Shown piece after piece: positions 35,932-43,873 of a DNA stretch of 64,000 bases. The position numbers were made by a program, and so were the translations under genes. Below the pieces are notes generated by a model, which was given only the letters and a program-made list of their open reading frames with translations, was not told where the DNA came from and searched no databases. The DNA comes from Sva-07 sp963710625 (GTDB lineage Bacteria; Actinomycetota; Acidimicrobiia; Acidimicrobiales; Ilumatobacteraceae), in the NCBI GenBank assembly GCA_963710625.1, contig CAVQBG010000009.1, positions 124,001-188,000 on the forward strand. Direction: 5' to 3'. Position 1 is the first letter of the stretch. Every line of letters begins with the position of its first letter.

Positions 35932-37100
35932 CCGTCATCGACGACGACCAACGTTCCCTCGTCGCAGCACGAACCACAGCACTGTGGGCGGGGATTCGGC
36001 TCGTCGTCATCGACCTCGAAACAGCCACCCCGAAAGATGGCGGCCCGAGGCGTGCCGTTGCCGTCGCACACGTCATCTGCCGCGACGGATCGGTGCGTGC
36101 CGGCAGCCACTACCTCATCAACCCAGGCATCCCCATCGACGCCAAATCCCAGTCGATCCACCACATCACCGACGACCACGTCGCCGGCGAAGCATCCTTC
36201 GCTGACCTCGCCCACGTCATCCTCGGCGCATTCGAGTCCCACGCCGGCGAAGAACCGATCGTCGTCGCCCACAACGTCGGCTTCGACGTCGGGGTGCTGC
36301 GCACCGAGTGCGCACTTGCCGGCGTCGAACTTCCCGAACTTCGGACCCTCGACACGATGCGTCTCGCACCCCACGTCGGCGTCAGCGGTCGCCAACCCAA
36401 ACTCTCTGAGCTGTGCGAACTTCTCGGCGTCATCAACCTACGGCCACATGACGCTCACGCTGACGCCGTTGCCTGCGCCGAGGTCGCCGTCAAACTCCTC
36501 CAACACGCAGCCGTCCAGGGCATCGACGACTTCGACCAACTGCACAAAGCCGTACCCGGCGCCACCACTCACACCGTCAAAGCCTCCACCCGGTCACGTG
36601 CCAGCGACCGACCAGCCGCCGCCGTCCCCGACGCCCACCTCGCCGGCCACGCCAGCGTCCTGTCGCCACGTGCCGGCACCAAGATGATCGCCGCCTGGAA
36701 GAACGAGGTGGCCGACTGCGCCAGATACCGGTGCAGCCACCTCAACGAACGAGTCATCGAAGCACGCCCCGACCGTCCAGCCGTCCTCGCCGCAGTGCAA
36801 GCAGCACTGTCCGACACCGTCGCGACTGGCGACACCGCCGGCGCCGCAACCATCGTCGCTGCACTACTCCCACACCTGCGCCACCTTCCCGCCGGCAAAG
36901 ACCGACTCGGGTTCCGAAGCACGGCACTCAACTGGTCGAAGAAGTGGTCACCTCGGCTCGCCGCACTCGGACGATGCAGCAACGACGACCTGTGCCCCGC
37001 CTGCCAGGACGGTGAAGCTTGCCCCCTCGACCTGGTAGCCGAACACGTCGCACAGGTCGCACTCGGCGACCCCGACCGGTATGCGAGAGGGTTCTTCTAG
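35928..37100 (+). CDS. Transposon-encoded DEDDh 3'-5' exonuclease (DnaQ-like) with C-terminal cysteine motif
   Basis: A 390-residue protein. Residues about 20-200 form a DnaQ-type exonuclease with all acidic residues: VIDLETATP, HHITDDHV, VVAHNVGFDVGVL and HDAHADAVACAE. The remaining 190 residues are helical and end with a four-cysteine cluster (CSNDDLCPACQDGEAC), probably zinc-binding. The ATG overlaps the transposase stop (ATGA), implying coupled synthesis in a fixed ratio. It could trim or proofread ends during transposition; that role is inference. A separate chromosomal DEDDh gene lies at 60945. Confidence 0.82.
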   Translation: MTVIDDDQRSLVAARTTALWAGIRLVVIDLETATPKDGGPRRAVAVAHVICRDGSVRAGSHYLINPGIPIDAKSQSIHHITDDHVAGEASFADLAHVILGAFESHAGEEPIVVAHNVGFDVGVLRTECALAGVELPELRTLDTMRLAPHVGVSGRQPKLSELCELLGVINLRPHDAHADAVACAEVAVKLLQHAAVQGIDDFDQLHKAVPGATTHTVKASTRSRASDRPAAAVPDAHLAGHASVLSPRAGTKMIAAWKNEVADCARYRCSHLNERVIEARPDRPAVLAAVQAALSDTVATGDTAGAATIVAALLPHLRHLPAGKDRLGFRSTALNWSKKWSPRLAALGRCSNDDLCPACQDGEACPLDLVAEHVAQVALGDPDRYARGFF

Positions 37101-37562
37101 ATGTCGGGCAAGGAGGCCGGCACCGGCGTCTACACGAGCTGGCTCGCCTCCGGACACGACCCGAATGTCGCAGACGCAGCAGTGCAACTGTGTGTCGCAT
37201 ACTGGCGCAGCCTCGGCCAGCACAGTCGTGCCGACAGTGTCGCCGAGCTCGCATGGAAAGCCGGATGCCGTCACCCCGACGTCGCCGACAGCTACGCCGG
37301 ACAGCTCGCCGCACCCGGCCGACAAACACACCTCGCTGCTGCCGTGAAAATATGTACCACGGCGTTCGGCGTGCGAGACGGCTCAACCCACGAAGGCTGG
37401 CGACGACTCCAATCCCGACAGGCACAACTCGACGGACGGCGACGCCGACTCGAGTTCAAGCCGTCCGGGAAAACTGACGAAGACGGCAACCCGATCCCCG
37501 TCCGAATTCACCACCCCGCTCAACCGAAACGGACGCGCCCAACAAGGTTCGTTCAGAGCTGA
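37101..37562 (+). CDS. Third gene of the transposon operon, unknown protein
   Basis: A 153-residue basic protein whose ATG follows the exonuclease TAG with no gap, so it belongs to the transposition operon. Its N-terminal 80 residues are helical (VYTSWLASGHDPNVADAAVQ...), the rest is arginine-rich (LDGRRRRLEFKPSGK, PKRTRPTRF) and could bind nucleic acid. No known domain is recognised. Confidence 0.65.
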   Translation: MSGKEAGTGVYTSWLASGHDPNVADAAVQLCVAYWRSLGQHSRADSVAELAWKAGCRHPDVADSYAGQLAAPGRQTHLAAAVKICTTAFGVRDGSTHEGWRRLQSRQAQLDGRRRRLEFKPSGKTDEDGNPIPVRIHHPAQPKRTRPTRFVQS

Positions 37563-37579
37563 CGTCGGACGTCGGAGAC

Positions 37580-38146
37580 TCAGTCGAACCCGATGGGCTC
37601 GTCCTGGATGTCGAAATTGAAGCCGGGCGGATCGAAGGAGGTGTCTCCTTCTCTCGTGGGGACGTAATGCCAGTAGCTGAGGAATGCGTAGCGCTGTTGA
37701 TTGGGCTCGATGGAGAACTCTTCGGACAGCTCGACATTCTCGTCGTCGATGACGGTGGTGGCACTGATCGTGTGTGTTCCGTCGTCGAGCCGGATGCGGT
37801 GCTCGATGTGGTTGTGCTGGTCGCCGACATGGAACTTGCGGTCGATGATGACGGCACCGTCGAGCGTCACGGTGAGGGCCACGTTCTTGTCGACGTAGCT
37901 CTGGTTCGAGACCCACAGGGTGAGGTCACTGGTTCCGTCCGGGGCGACGGTGATCTTCACGGGTGCGCTGTTGTCATTGCGCCACGACGAGCTGCACGCC
38001 GTGGCGACAGCGACGAGGGCCACCGCTGCGACACCTCGAAGGAACGCCGCCGGCACGAACCGGCCCCGCCACCGGACGACTCCGTCGATAGAGCGCTCGA
38101 CGGAACGGCCGGGTGCGCCCGTCTCGTTGCGTTGGCGACCGCTCAC
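37580..38146 (-). CDS. Transposon cargo: lipoprotein with beta-rich domain
   Basis: A 188-residue protein with a long N-terminus, a signal segment FLRGVAAVALVAVATAC and a mature beta-sandwich-like domain (ITVAPDGTSDLTLWVSNQSY, VALTVTLDGAVI, DDGTHTISATT). Function unknown. The GTG start overlaps the TGA of the VOC gene (GTGA), so the two are coupled. Its stop lies 17 bases from the stop of the convergent transposon gene. Confidence 0.62.
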   Translation of the reverse strand: MSGRQRNETGAPGRSVERSIDGVVRWRGRFVPAAFLRGVAAVALVAVATACSSSWRNDNSAPVKITVAPDGTSDLTLWVSNQSYVDKNVALTVTLDGAVIIDRKFHVGDQHNHIEHRIRLDDGTHTISATTVIDDENVELSEEFSIEPNQQRYAFLSYWHYVPTREGDTSFDPPGFNFDIQDEPIGFD

Positions 38147-38517
38147 GCTTGCGATCCGAGCGGCTGCATCAGCTCTATCCGGTTACCGAACGGGTCATCG
38201 ACGTACACCCGGTCGAAGCCTGGCAATGGCTGGTCGGTGTAGACGTTTGCACCGCCTTCACGCAGAACCTCGACAAGCTCGGTCAGACCTGACACCACCA
38301 AGGCTGGGTGTGCCTTGCGGGCGGGTCGGAAATCGGCTTCCACTCCGAGATGTAGTTGCACCTCGGCGCCGACAAACCAGCATCCGCCTCGCAGCTCGAG
38401 ATGTGGCGGCTTCGGAACTCGACTCAGTCCGAGAAGACCTTCGTAGAAAGCGGTCGCATCATCTTCGCCGCCGGCTGGCATTGCCAACTGAACGTGGTCA
38501 ATTCGGAGCACCTGCAT
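38143..38517 (-). CDS. Transposon cargo: VOC (glyoxalase/bleomycin-resistance-like) protein
   Basis: A 124-residue single-domain VOC protein: RIDHVQLAMPAGGEDDATAF, FYEGLLGLSRVPKP, VQLHLGVEAD and a final VYVDDPFGNRIELMQP. These proteins are metal-dependent dioxygenases, isomerases or antibiotic-binding proteins. His in DHVQL, His in LHLG and Glu in IELM are at the metal positions. Start ATG 38517; GTG 38526 possible. Carried between the transposition genes and the right end. Confidence 0.78.
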   Translation of the reverse strand: MQVLRIDHVQLAMPAGGEDDATAFYEGLLGLSRVPKPPHLELRGGCWFVGAEVQLHLGVEADFRPARKAHPALVVSGLTELVEVLREGGANVYTDQPLPGFDRVYVDDPFGNRIELMQPLGSQA

Positions 38518-38696
38518 ACGGGTCACTGTGCCACGTTCCCGAACCCCCGCAGCCAAGGTCTGTCCGGTATGCGCAATCTCATGCCACAAGGCGGACGTTG
38601 TCGCTCGCCGGCAACAACACTCACTTGCGAACAGCTCTTTTTGTTGTTGCTCGTCAGCGGTGAAGGCGACGGGTCACCCTCGCAGGACTGGTCGCG

Positions 38697-38927
38697 TCAA
38701 GCCTCGTCCGCCCCATGTGTCGGAGAGCGCCGCCCCTGCGGCTTCGTTCGAGGAATCAGCACGAGGGTGGCAATCCCTACGAAGACGACAGCGACCGCCA
38801 AGGAGGAGACGCCGCCGAGGTCGAATGTCGCAGTCGCCCAACCACCGACGAACAAGGCCAGAACACCGACAACAAGCGCTGCCACCCGCCACCCACGACC
38901 ACGGATGTACTCCAGCATCTTGACCAC
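38697..38927 (-). CDS. Transposon cargo: small two-helix membrane protein
   Basis: A 76-residue protein with two membrane helices (VAALVVGVLALFVGGW and LAVAVVFVGIATLVLI) and a basic tail. GTG start with TACTGT 7 bases upstream, which matches the leaderless pattern and supports a real gene. Function unknown. Confidence 0.5.
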   Translation of the reverse strand: MVKMLEYIRGRGWRVAALVVGVLALFVGGWATATFDLGGVSSLAVAVVFVGIATLVLIPRTKPQGRRSPTHGADEA

Positions 38928-39074
38928 CAGACGAACAGTACTGATCCTGAGGCGGCGCGCACGCCGCCAGGCGGCAGGCGTGCGCCTCGGGCTGCCGGGA
39001 GTGGATCCACCGGTCAGATCCCACCACCGACAAGACTTCCCAGCGGTCAGTCGAAACCACAGCGGAATCTGGCG

Positions 39075-39112
39075 ATTTTACCCACGTCTATCACTGCTTG
39101 CTGCCGAACTTA
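39075..39112 (-). repeat. Right terminal inverted repeat of the transposon
   Basis: Reads ATTTTACCCAC ... CACTGCTTGCTGCCGAACTTA on the plus strand, the inverted match of the left end. The last three bases (TTA) provide the TAA stop codon of the neighbouring serine hydrolase gene. Confidence 0.87.
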
Positions 39113-40339
39113 ACCGGAGGTGAAGCCGCCGGCGGCGAGGGCGCGGTCGACGATGCCGGCGAGGCGGACCGTGTCGCTCGGGTTCTCACCGCTCACGGTG
39201 ACGGCCCAGGTGACGTTGTCGGCACGGTCGAACACCATGGCGTGCGTGCTCTCGATCGTGCCGGTGTGGCCGGCCGCTCCCCCGCCGTAGAGGATCAATC
39301 CCATCCCGTACCCACGGTCGGGGGCGGAGAGATCGGTGGCGCTCGTCTTCATCATCGCCACCGTCTGCGGTTCGAGGGGCTTCCAGCCCGGGGTCGCCGG
39401 ATCCAACGAGTCGATGATCGTCACCAGATCGGTGGGCGTCGCCACCCACGCCCCCGCGGCACCGAGCACCTCCATGTAGTTGCGTCCCAACACCGTGCGG
39501 TGCTCGACCTCGCCCGGCCCCGGGTCGTACGTGGGGGCGAGGCGCATCCCCGAGATGCCGAGCGGCGTCAGCAGCCGCTCGTAGACGGCCTCCTCGTAGC
39601 TCTGGCCGGTGAGGTTCTCGACCACGAGGCCGAGCACGCAGTAGTTCATGTTGCTGTAGCGGAACCCGCCGCCCATCGACCGGGTCAACCCGACCGCTGC
39701 TGCCTCCTCACAGGAGCCGACCTGGTTGCGGAAGAACAGGTTCTCGTACTGGCCGAAGCCGGTGGTGTGGGTCAACAGCTGGCGGATCGTGACGCCGGCG
39801 GCACGATCGGTCGGTGTCGGCACCCCAGCTTCGAACGCGGCGAGTCGCCCGACGGGTTCGTCGAGGCCGACCAGCCCTTCCTCGACGAGCTGGAGGGCCG
39901 TGATCGCCGTGATCGTCTTGGAGATGCTGGCGATCCGGAACCGATCGGTGGTCGCAACCGCTTCGAAGGTGTCGGGGATCCGTGCGCCGAACGCCGCTTC
40001 GTGGACGATCTCGCCGTCGATCGCCACCGCGACCGACACCGCATCGGAGCCACCGCCGAGCACCGAGCGGATCATCTGGTCGTCGAAGGCCGCCCACCCC
40101 GTCAGCGGCGTGTCGGTGGAGTCGACGACCTGCGGAAGCGGCGCAATCGTGACACGGTCGACGTCGTAGCCGGGGAACGGGAGTGGATCGCGTTCTTCGA
40201 TGTCGAACAACTCGGTCGACGGAGGTGCCGTCGCTGTCGCCGGCGGTGCGGTGGATTCCGCCGTCGGCGACGAGCAGGCCGCCAGCACCACGACGACCAG
40301 CGCCGCCCACGCGCCACGTCGTCCTGCCAGAGCTGCCAC
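39110..40339 (-). CDS. Class C beta-lactamase-like serine hydrolase, lipoprotein
   Basis: A 409-residue exported protein: signal peptide ending VVVVLAAC, Thr/Pro-rich spacer, then a beta-lactamase/transpeptidase-like domain. The SxxK motif is SISK, YxN is YSN in FRYSNMNYCVLG, and HTG is in AAGHTGTIES, so it should be catalytically competent as an esterase or D-Ala peptidase rather than a proven lactamase. GTG start at 40339. The 3' end meets the transposon: FTSG is followed by TAA from the inverted repeat, where the uninterrupted gene would have TGA at the same point. Confidence 0.88.
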   Translation of the reverse strand: MAALAGRRGAWAALVVVVLAACSSPTAESTAPPATATAPPSTELFDIEERDPLPFPGYDVDRVTIAPLPQVVDSTDTPLTGWAAFDDQMIRSVLGGGSDAVSVAVAIDGEIVHEAAFGARIPDTFEAVATTDRFRIASISKTITAITALQLVEEGLVGLDEPVGRLAAFEAGVPTPTDRAAGVTIRQLLTHTTGFGQYENLFFRNQVGSCEEAAAVGLTRSMGGGFRYSNMNYCVLGLVVENLTGQSYEEAVYERLLTPLGISGMRLAPTYDPGPGEVEHRTVLGRNYMEVLGAAGAWVATPTDLVTIIDSLDPATPGWKPLEPQTVAMMKTSATDLSAPDRGYGMGLILYGGGAAGHTGTIESTHAMVFDRADNVTWAVTVSGENPSDTVRLAGIVDRALAAGGFTSG

Positions 40340-40390
40340 CGCTCCATGATGACCGGTCCGGCCGGACCGATGGCGGCACTCGACCCGCGA

Positions 40391-40432
40391 GCGATGAGCG
40401 AGTGCCCCGTATCCGGGGGCCTCGCTCATCGC
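40391..40432. repeat. GATGAGC...GCTCATC palindromic unit, single copy
   Basis: GCGATGAGCGAG pairs with CTCGCTCATCGC and the inner GCCCC/GGGGGC extends the stem over a short loop. It lies 17 bases after the LigD-polymerase stop and before the hydrolase start on the same strand, so it can act as a terminator for the former. Confidence 0.75.
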
Positions 40433-40448
40433 CGGATGGTCCGGCGCG

Positions 40449-41351
40449 TCAGGCGGGGGTCGGCAGGTGCTGTTCGAGGGTGAGCACCGGGGCGAACAGG
40501 TCGCCGTGCTGCTCGACGCGTTCGAGTACCTCGGCGGCCTCGAAGCGCAACTCGACGCCATCTCCGGCGCACCGCTCGACCTCGTCCCACGTGACCGGCG
40601 TCGACACCGTCGGGTCGTAGCGAGCCCGCAGCGAGTACGGGGCGATCGTCGTCTTGTGGAGGGCGTTCTGGCTCCAGTCGACGAACACCTTCCCGGGCCG
40701 CTCGACCTTGGCCATCACCGTGGTGACCCGACCGGGCAGTCGACGCTCCATCACCTGGCCCACTGCGAGCGCGAAGTCAGCGGTCGCTTCGTGGGTCACA
40801 CCCGTCGTGTTCAGTGGCACGTAGAGCTGCAGACCCTTCGATCCCGAGGTCTTGCACCATCCCTCCAGGCCGACGGAGTCGAGGACGGTCCGCACGCCCA
40901 GGGCGACCTCGCAGCAGTCGACGACCGACGTCTTCGGGCCCGGATCGAAGTCGAACACCAGCGTGCGCGGGGTGTCGAGGTCGGTGGCGAGCGCCATCGG
41001 GGCGTGGAGTTCGATCGCGGCGAGGTTCGCCGCCCACACCATCGCTGCCGGTTCCTCGATCCGGCAGTACTCGATGCCGCCCCGACGATCCCCCGGGCCG
41101 AGCGCGACCGGCACCCACTCGGGGCGGTGCGTCGGGCAACGCTTCTCGAAGAACCCGTCCTGGTCGGTGCCGTCCGGGTAGCGGCGGAACGTGATGCAAC
41201 GGCCGGCGAGGTGCGGGATGATCGTCGGCGCGATGCGCAGGTGGTAGTCGACGACCTCGGCCTTGGTGAACCCCGATGGATAGAGGATCTTGTCGAGGTT
41301 GGTCAACCGGACGGTGCGGCCTCCGATGTCGACGTCGATCGGCGATGCCAC
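40449..41351 (-). CDS. LigD-type NHEJ polymerase (AEP primase domain), stand-alone
   Basis: A 300-residue archaeo-eukaryotic primase-like polymerase that fills gaps during non-homologous end joining. Marks are VRLTNLDKILYPSGFTKAEV, metal Asp pair in VFDFDPGP, SGSKGLQLYVPL and VFVDWSQNALHKTTIAPYS. It is only the polymerase module; ligase and phosphoesterase modules of a full LigD are absent here. GTG start, 20 bases after ku, so one operon. Confidence 0.93.
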   Translation of the reverse strand: MASPIDVDIGGRTVRLTNLDKILYPSGFTKAEVVDYHLRIAPTIIPHLAGRCITFRRYPDGTDQDGFFEKRCPTHRPEWVPVALGPGDRRGGIEYCRIEEPAAMVWAANLAAIELHAPMALATDLDTPRTLVFDFDPGPKTSVVDCCEVALGVRTVLDSVGLEGWCKTSGSKGLQLYVPLNTTGVTHEATADFALAVGQVMERRLPGRVTTVMAKVERPGKVFVDWSQNALHKTTIAPYSLRARYDPTVSTPVTWDEVERCAGDGVELRFEAAEVLERVEQHGDLFAPVLTLEQHLPTPA

Positions 41352-41371
41352 GATCCTGGGAGATCAGCCGG

Positions 41372-42226
41372 TCAGGCCGACTTCTTCGCGGCAGCCTTCT
41401 TGGCGGCAGCCTTCTTGGTCGACGTCTCGGCGGGATGGCGTGTCCGCGCCTCCTTGGCCGCCGCCACCGACGCTTCGAGTGCCGCCATGATGTCGACGAC
41501 CTTGGGCTTCTCCGCGGTCGCTTCGGGCATCTCGAACTCCTCGCCGTCGGCCTTCATCTGGATCAGCGCCATGACTTCTTCGCGGTATTCGTCGCGATAC
41601 TTCTCCGGTTCGAATGCGGCGGCAAGGGAGGCGACGAGGCTCTCGGCCATCGCCACCTCCTTGTCGTTGACCTCGACGTCGTCGAGGCCGTGCAGCTCCT
41701 CGATGTCGGCCGGATCGATCACTTCGTCGGCGTACGCAAGTGTCGACATCACGAGTCGTCCGTCCTCGGCGCGGATCGCCGCGGTGTACTGCTTGTTGCG
41801 CATCACGAACCGACCGATCGCCACCTTGCCACTGGCCTCCATGGCGCGCGCGAGCAGGACGTACGGCTTCGGCGGGCCGTCGGGAGCGAGGTGGTAGGCG
41901 GTGTCGAAGTACACCGGGTCGATGTCGGCGAGGTCGACGAACTCCTCGAGGTCGACCGACTTGGTGGCCACCGGCATGAACGGCTCGAGCTCGTCGGGGT
42001 CGACGACGACGTAGCGGCCCTTCGAGATCTCGTAGCCCTTGACGATGTGGTCGTCGGCGACCTCCTCGCCGGTCTCGGCGTTGACCTTGCGATAGCGGAT
42101 GCGGGCCATGTTGCGCTCGTCGAGCTGGTTGAACGACACGCTCTGGCGGCGCACGGCGTGGAACAGCTTGACGGGGATCGCCACCAGACCGAACGAGATG
42201 GTCCCACTCCACACCGGCCGTGCCAT
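41372..42226 (-). CDS. ku: Ku, DNA double-strand break end-binding protein
   Basis: A 284-residue bacterial Ku: homodimer ring that binds broken ends and recruits LigD. Typical stretches are MARPVWSGTISFGLVAIPVK, RIRYRKVNAETGEEV, KGYEISKGRYVVV and YKxD-like EKYRDEYREEVMALI. The C-terminal lysine/alanine tail (TKKAAAKKAAAKKSA) is like those that let Ku slide onto DNA. ATG 42226; an extra in-frame start upstream is less likely. Confidence 0.95.
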   Translation of the reverse strand: MARPVWSGTISFGLVAIPVKLFHAVRRQSVSFNQLDERNMARIRYRKVNAETGEEVADDHIVKGYEISKGRYVVVDPDELEPFMPVATKSVDLEEFVDLADIDPVYFDTAYHLAPDGPPKPYVLLARAMEASGKVAIGRFVMRNKQYTAAIRAEDGRLVMSTLAYADEVIDPADIEELHGLDDVEVNDKEVAMAESLVASLAAAFEPEKYRDEYREEVMALIQMKADGEEFEMPEATAEKPKVVDIMAALEASVAAAKEARTRHPAETSTKKAAAKKAAAKKSA

Positions 42227-42295
42227 GCAGAGAGTCAACCACACCAGCTCGGGTCCGAAACACCCGATGGGTGACGGCCGTGCGCGACGGCGTGA

Positions 42296-43172
42296 TCAGA
42301 AGTCGGCGAGGATGGCGCGCGGGACGATGTCCATGCCGAAGCCGGTGAGGATGGCGAGGTACAGCAGGCCGGTTGCCGCCATCACCGCCGAGTAGTAGCG
42401 CTCGCGCAGCGCCGCCTTGGTGATGAAGATCAGGATGATCGTCGTCAGCGAGCACATCACCCACATCCAGCCCAACATGCCGCCCCAGCCGTCGTCGACG
42501 GTGCCGTTCAGGACGGCGATCATTCCGGTGGGCAACAGCATCACGATCACCTCGGCCGGCCACAGCCAGGCGAGTGCGTCGACCATCTCGTTGAGCAACA
42601 CGCGCGGCAGCCCGGGCTGCGTGAGGTACCAGTGCCCGAGCAGCATCCCGTCGGACAGCGCGCCGATGAACGCCGCCCCGACCAGCGTGCGAGCGATCGC
42701 CACCCAGGTGTTGCCGCCCGCATCGACCGCCGCCGCGAGCAGGCCGATCGTGCCGATGAACACCGGCAGCAGATCGAGGATCGGCGGGAACTCGGGGCCG
42801 ATCGGTGCCGCCCCGTCACCGTCGGCCGGCGGGGCCTCGACGGTGCGCTCGATGCCGGTCATCGCCGCCACCCGTTCGCTGCGCCGGTCGTACTCGGCCC
42901 GGGCCCCGCTCACGCCGGCCGCCTTGCGCCGCACCGACACGACGAGGGCGAACAGGCAGGTGATCATCACGCCGACCGAGGCCGCCTCGCGCGGGGACGG
43001 CGCCGAAGGCGAGTCCCGCGGCCAACGAGCCGGCAGCGAAGCAGAAGTACACGCCCCGCAGCAGCCAGCCGTAGCCGAGGCTGGCGATGCGGCGCCGGGT
43101 GGTGAACCAGCAGAACAGCATGCCGCCGGTGGCCCATTGCAGGAGCACCGTGGAGGCGTCGAGGCTGATCAC
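42296..43172 (-). pseudogene. Four-to-seven-helix membrane protein split by a frameshift
   Basis: The 5' part (GTG 43172, ISLDASTVLLQWATGGMLF and a second helix ending GLAFGA) and the 3' part (SPREAASVGVMITCLFALVV to the stop, 224 residues) are in different frames. A one-base shift near 42995-43005 joins them into one 292-residue membrane protein. TACCGT 8 bases before the GTG shows the upstream half has a normal promoter. It is either a frameshift mutation or an assembly error. The family is not recognised; no catalytic motif seen. Confidence 0.55.
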
Positions 43173-43207
43173 GTTCCCCAACGGTAACGCCGTAGCCTGA
43201 CGGCGCC

Positions 43208-43873
43208 ATGGCCTCGCCCCGCCAGCATCTTCAGCTCCATCACCGAGTCCGCCGCACCGCACTGGCCGCACTGGTTGTCGCGGTCGGCCTCACGGCCTGC
43301 GCCACCGGACCGCGGCCGTCGTTCGAGAGCGATCAGCCGTCGCTCGCCCCGACCGGTGATGCCGCCGTCGACGCCGTGCTCGAACGGCTCGATGCGGTCG
43401 GGATCTCGCAGTTCACCGCCGACTACAGCGTCCTGACCCGCCTCGGGGGCCTCAACTCGACCGCCACGGTGGTGCAGGCCGACAACAGCCGACGCTCGGT
43501 CACCGTCAACGACATCCGGTTCCTCAACGGCACCGGCAACGCCGCCACCTGCAATCTCACCACCGACGAGTGCGAGGCCGTGATCAACGATGCACGGGTG
43601 TCCGACGTGCAGTTGAGCCACGACTTCTACGGGGCGAGCATGGCCCGCCGGCTGCGCGTCGACGCCGGACGACGCATCGGCGACACCAGCGGCTACGAGA
43701 TCACCCAGGGTGGCCGGCAGGCGCTGTGCGTCGACGTGCCCGTGTCGGGCGGAACGAAGGTCTACTGCGCGCTCGAGAACGGCGCGCTCGCCCGCTACGA
43801 CGGCGCAGACCTGTTCATCGAGCTCACGGCTGTCAGTGATGTGCCCGACGAGACGAAGTTCGCCAACAGCTAG
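43208..43873 (+). CDS. Lipoprotein, hypothetical
   Basis: A 221-residue lipoprotein (signal peptide ending VAVGLTAC) with a mature beta-rich domain: FTADYSVLTRLGGLNSTATV, ending in a cysteine pair (ALCVDVPVSGG, KVYCALENG) and two more cysteines (ATCNLTTDEC). The layout resembles LolA/LppX-like lipid-binding folds, but that is a guess. TAGCCT lies 9 bases before the ATG. Its TAG stop shares the palindrome CTAG with the TAG stop of the convergent gene. Confidence 0.65.
   Translation: MASPRQHLQLHHRVRRTALAALVVAVGLTACATGPRPSFESDQPSLAPTGDAAVDAVLERLDAVGISQFTADYSVLTRLGGLNSTATVVQADNSRRSVTVNDIRFLNGTGNAATCNLTTDECEAVINDARVSDVQLSHDFYGASMARRLRVDAGRRIGDTSGYEITQGGRQALCVDVPVSGGTKVYCALENGALARYDGADLFIELTAVSDVPDETKFANS

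Larger units (their letters stand above)
34125..39112. mobile_element. 4,988-bp transposon with transposase, DEDDh exonuclease, third operon gene and three cargo genes
   Basis: Bounded by about 38-bp inverted ends and an 8-bp target duplication. Plus strand: transposase, exonuclease, unknown protein, joined by an ATGA overlap and a zero-base gap. Minus strand: lipoprotein, VOC protein, two-helix membrane protein. Nothing joins the cargo to transposition, so they are passengers by position. An 8-bp duplication and N-terminal zinc-binding repeats recall the ISL3 family, but the transposase is not close enough for me to assign a family. Confidence 0.85.
34117..39120. other. 8-bp target site duplication flanking the transposon (ACCGGAGG)
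   Basis: ACCGGAGG occurs at 34117-34124 and 39113-39120, directly outside the two inverted ends. The identity extends leftwards: CTGCCGAACT-CA before the left copy and CTGCCGAACT-TA before the right copy, the latter being the transposon end itself. Removing the element and one copy restores a continuous reading frame end for the serine hydrolase gene (GGT TGA). Confidence 0.8.
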
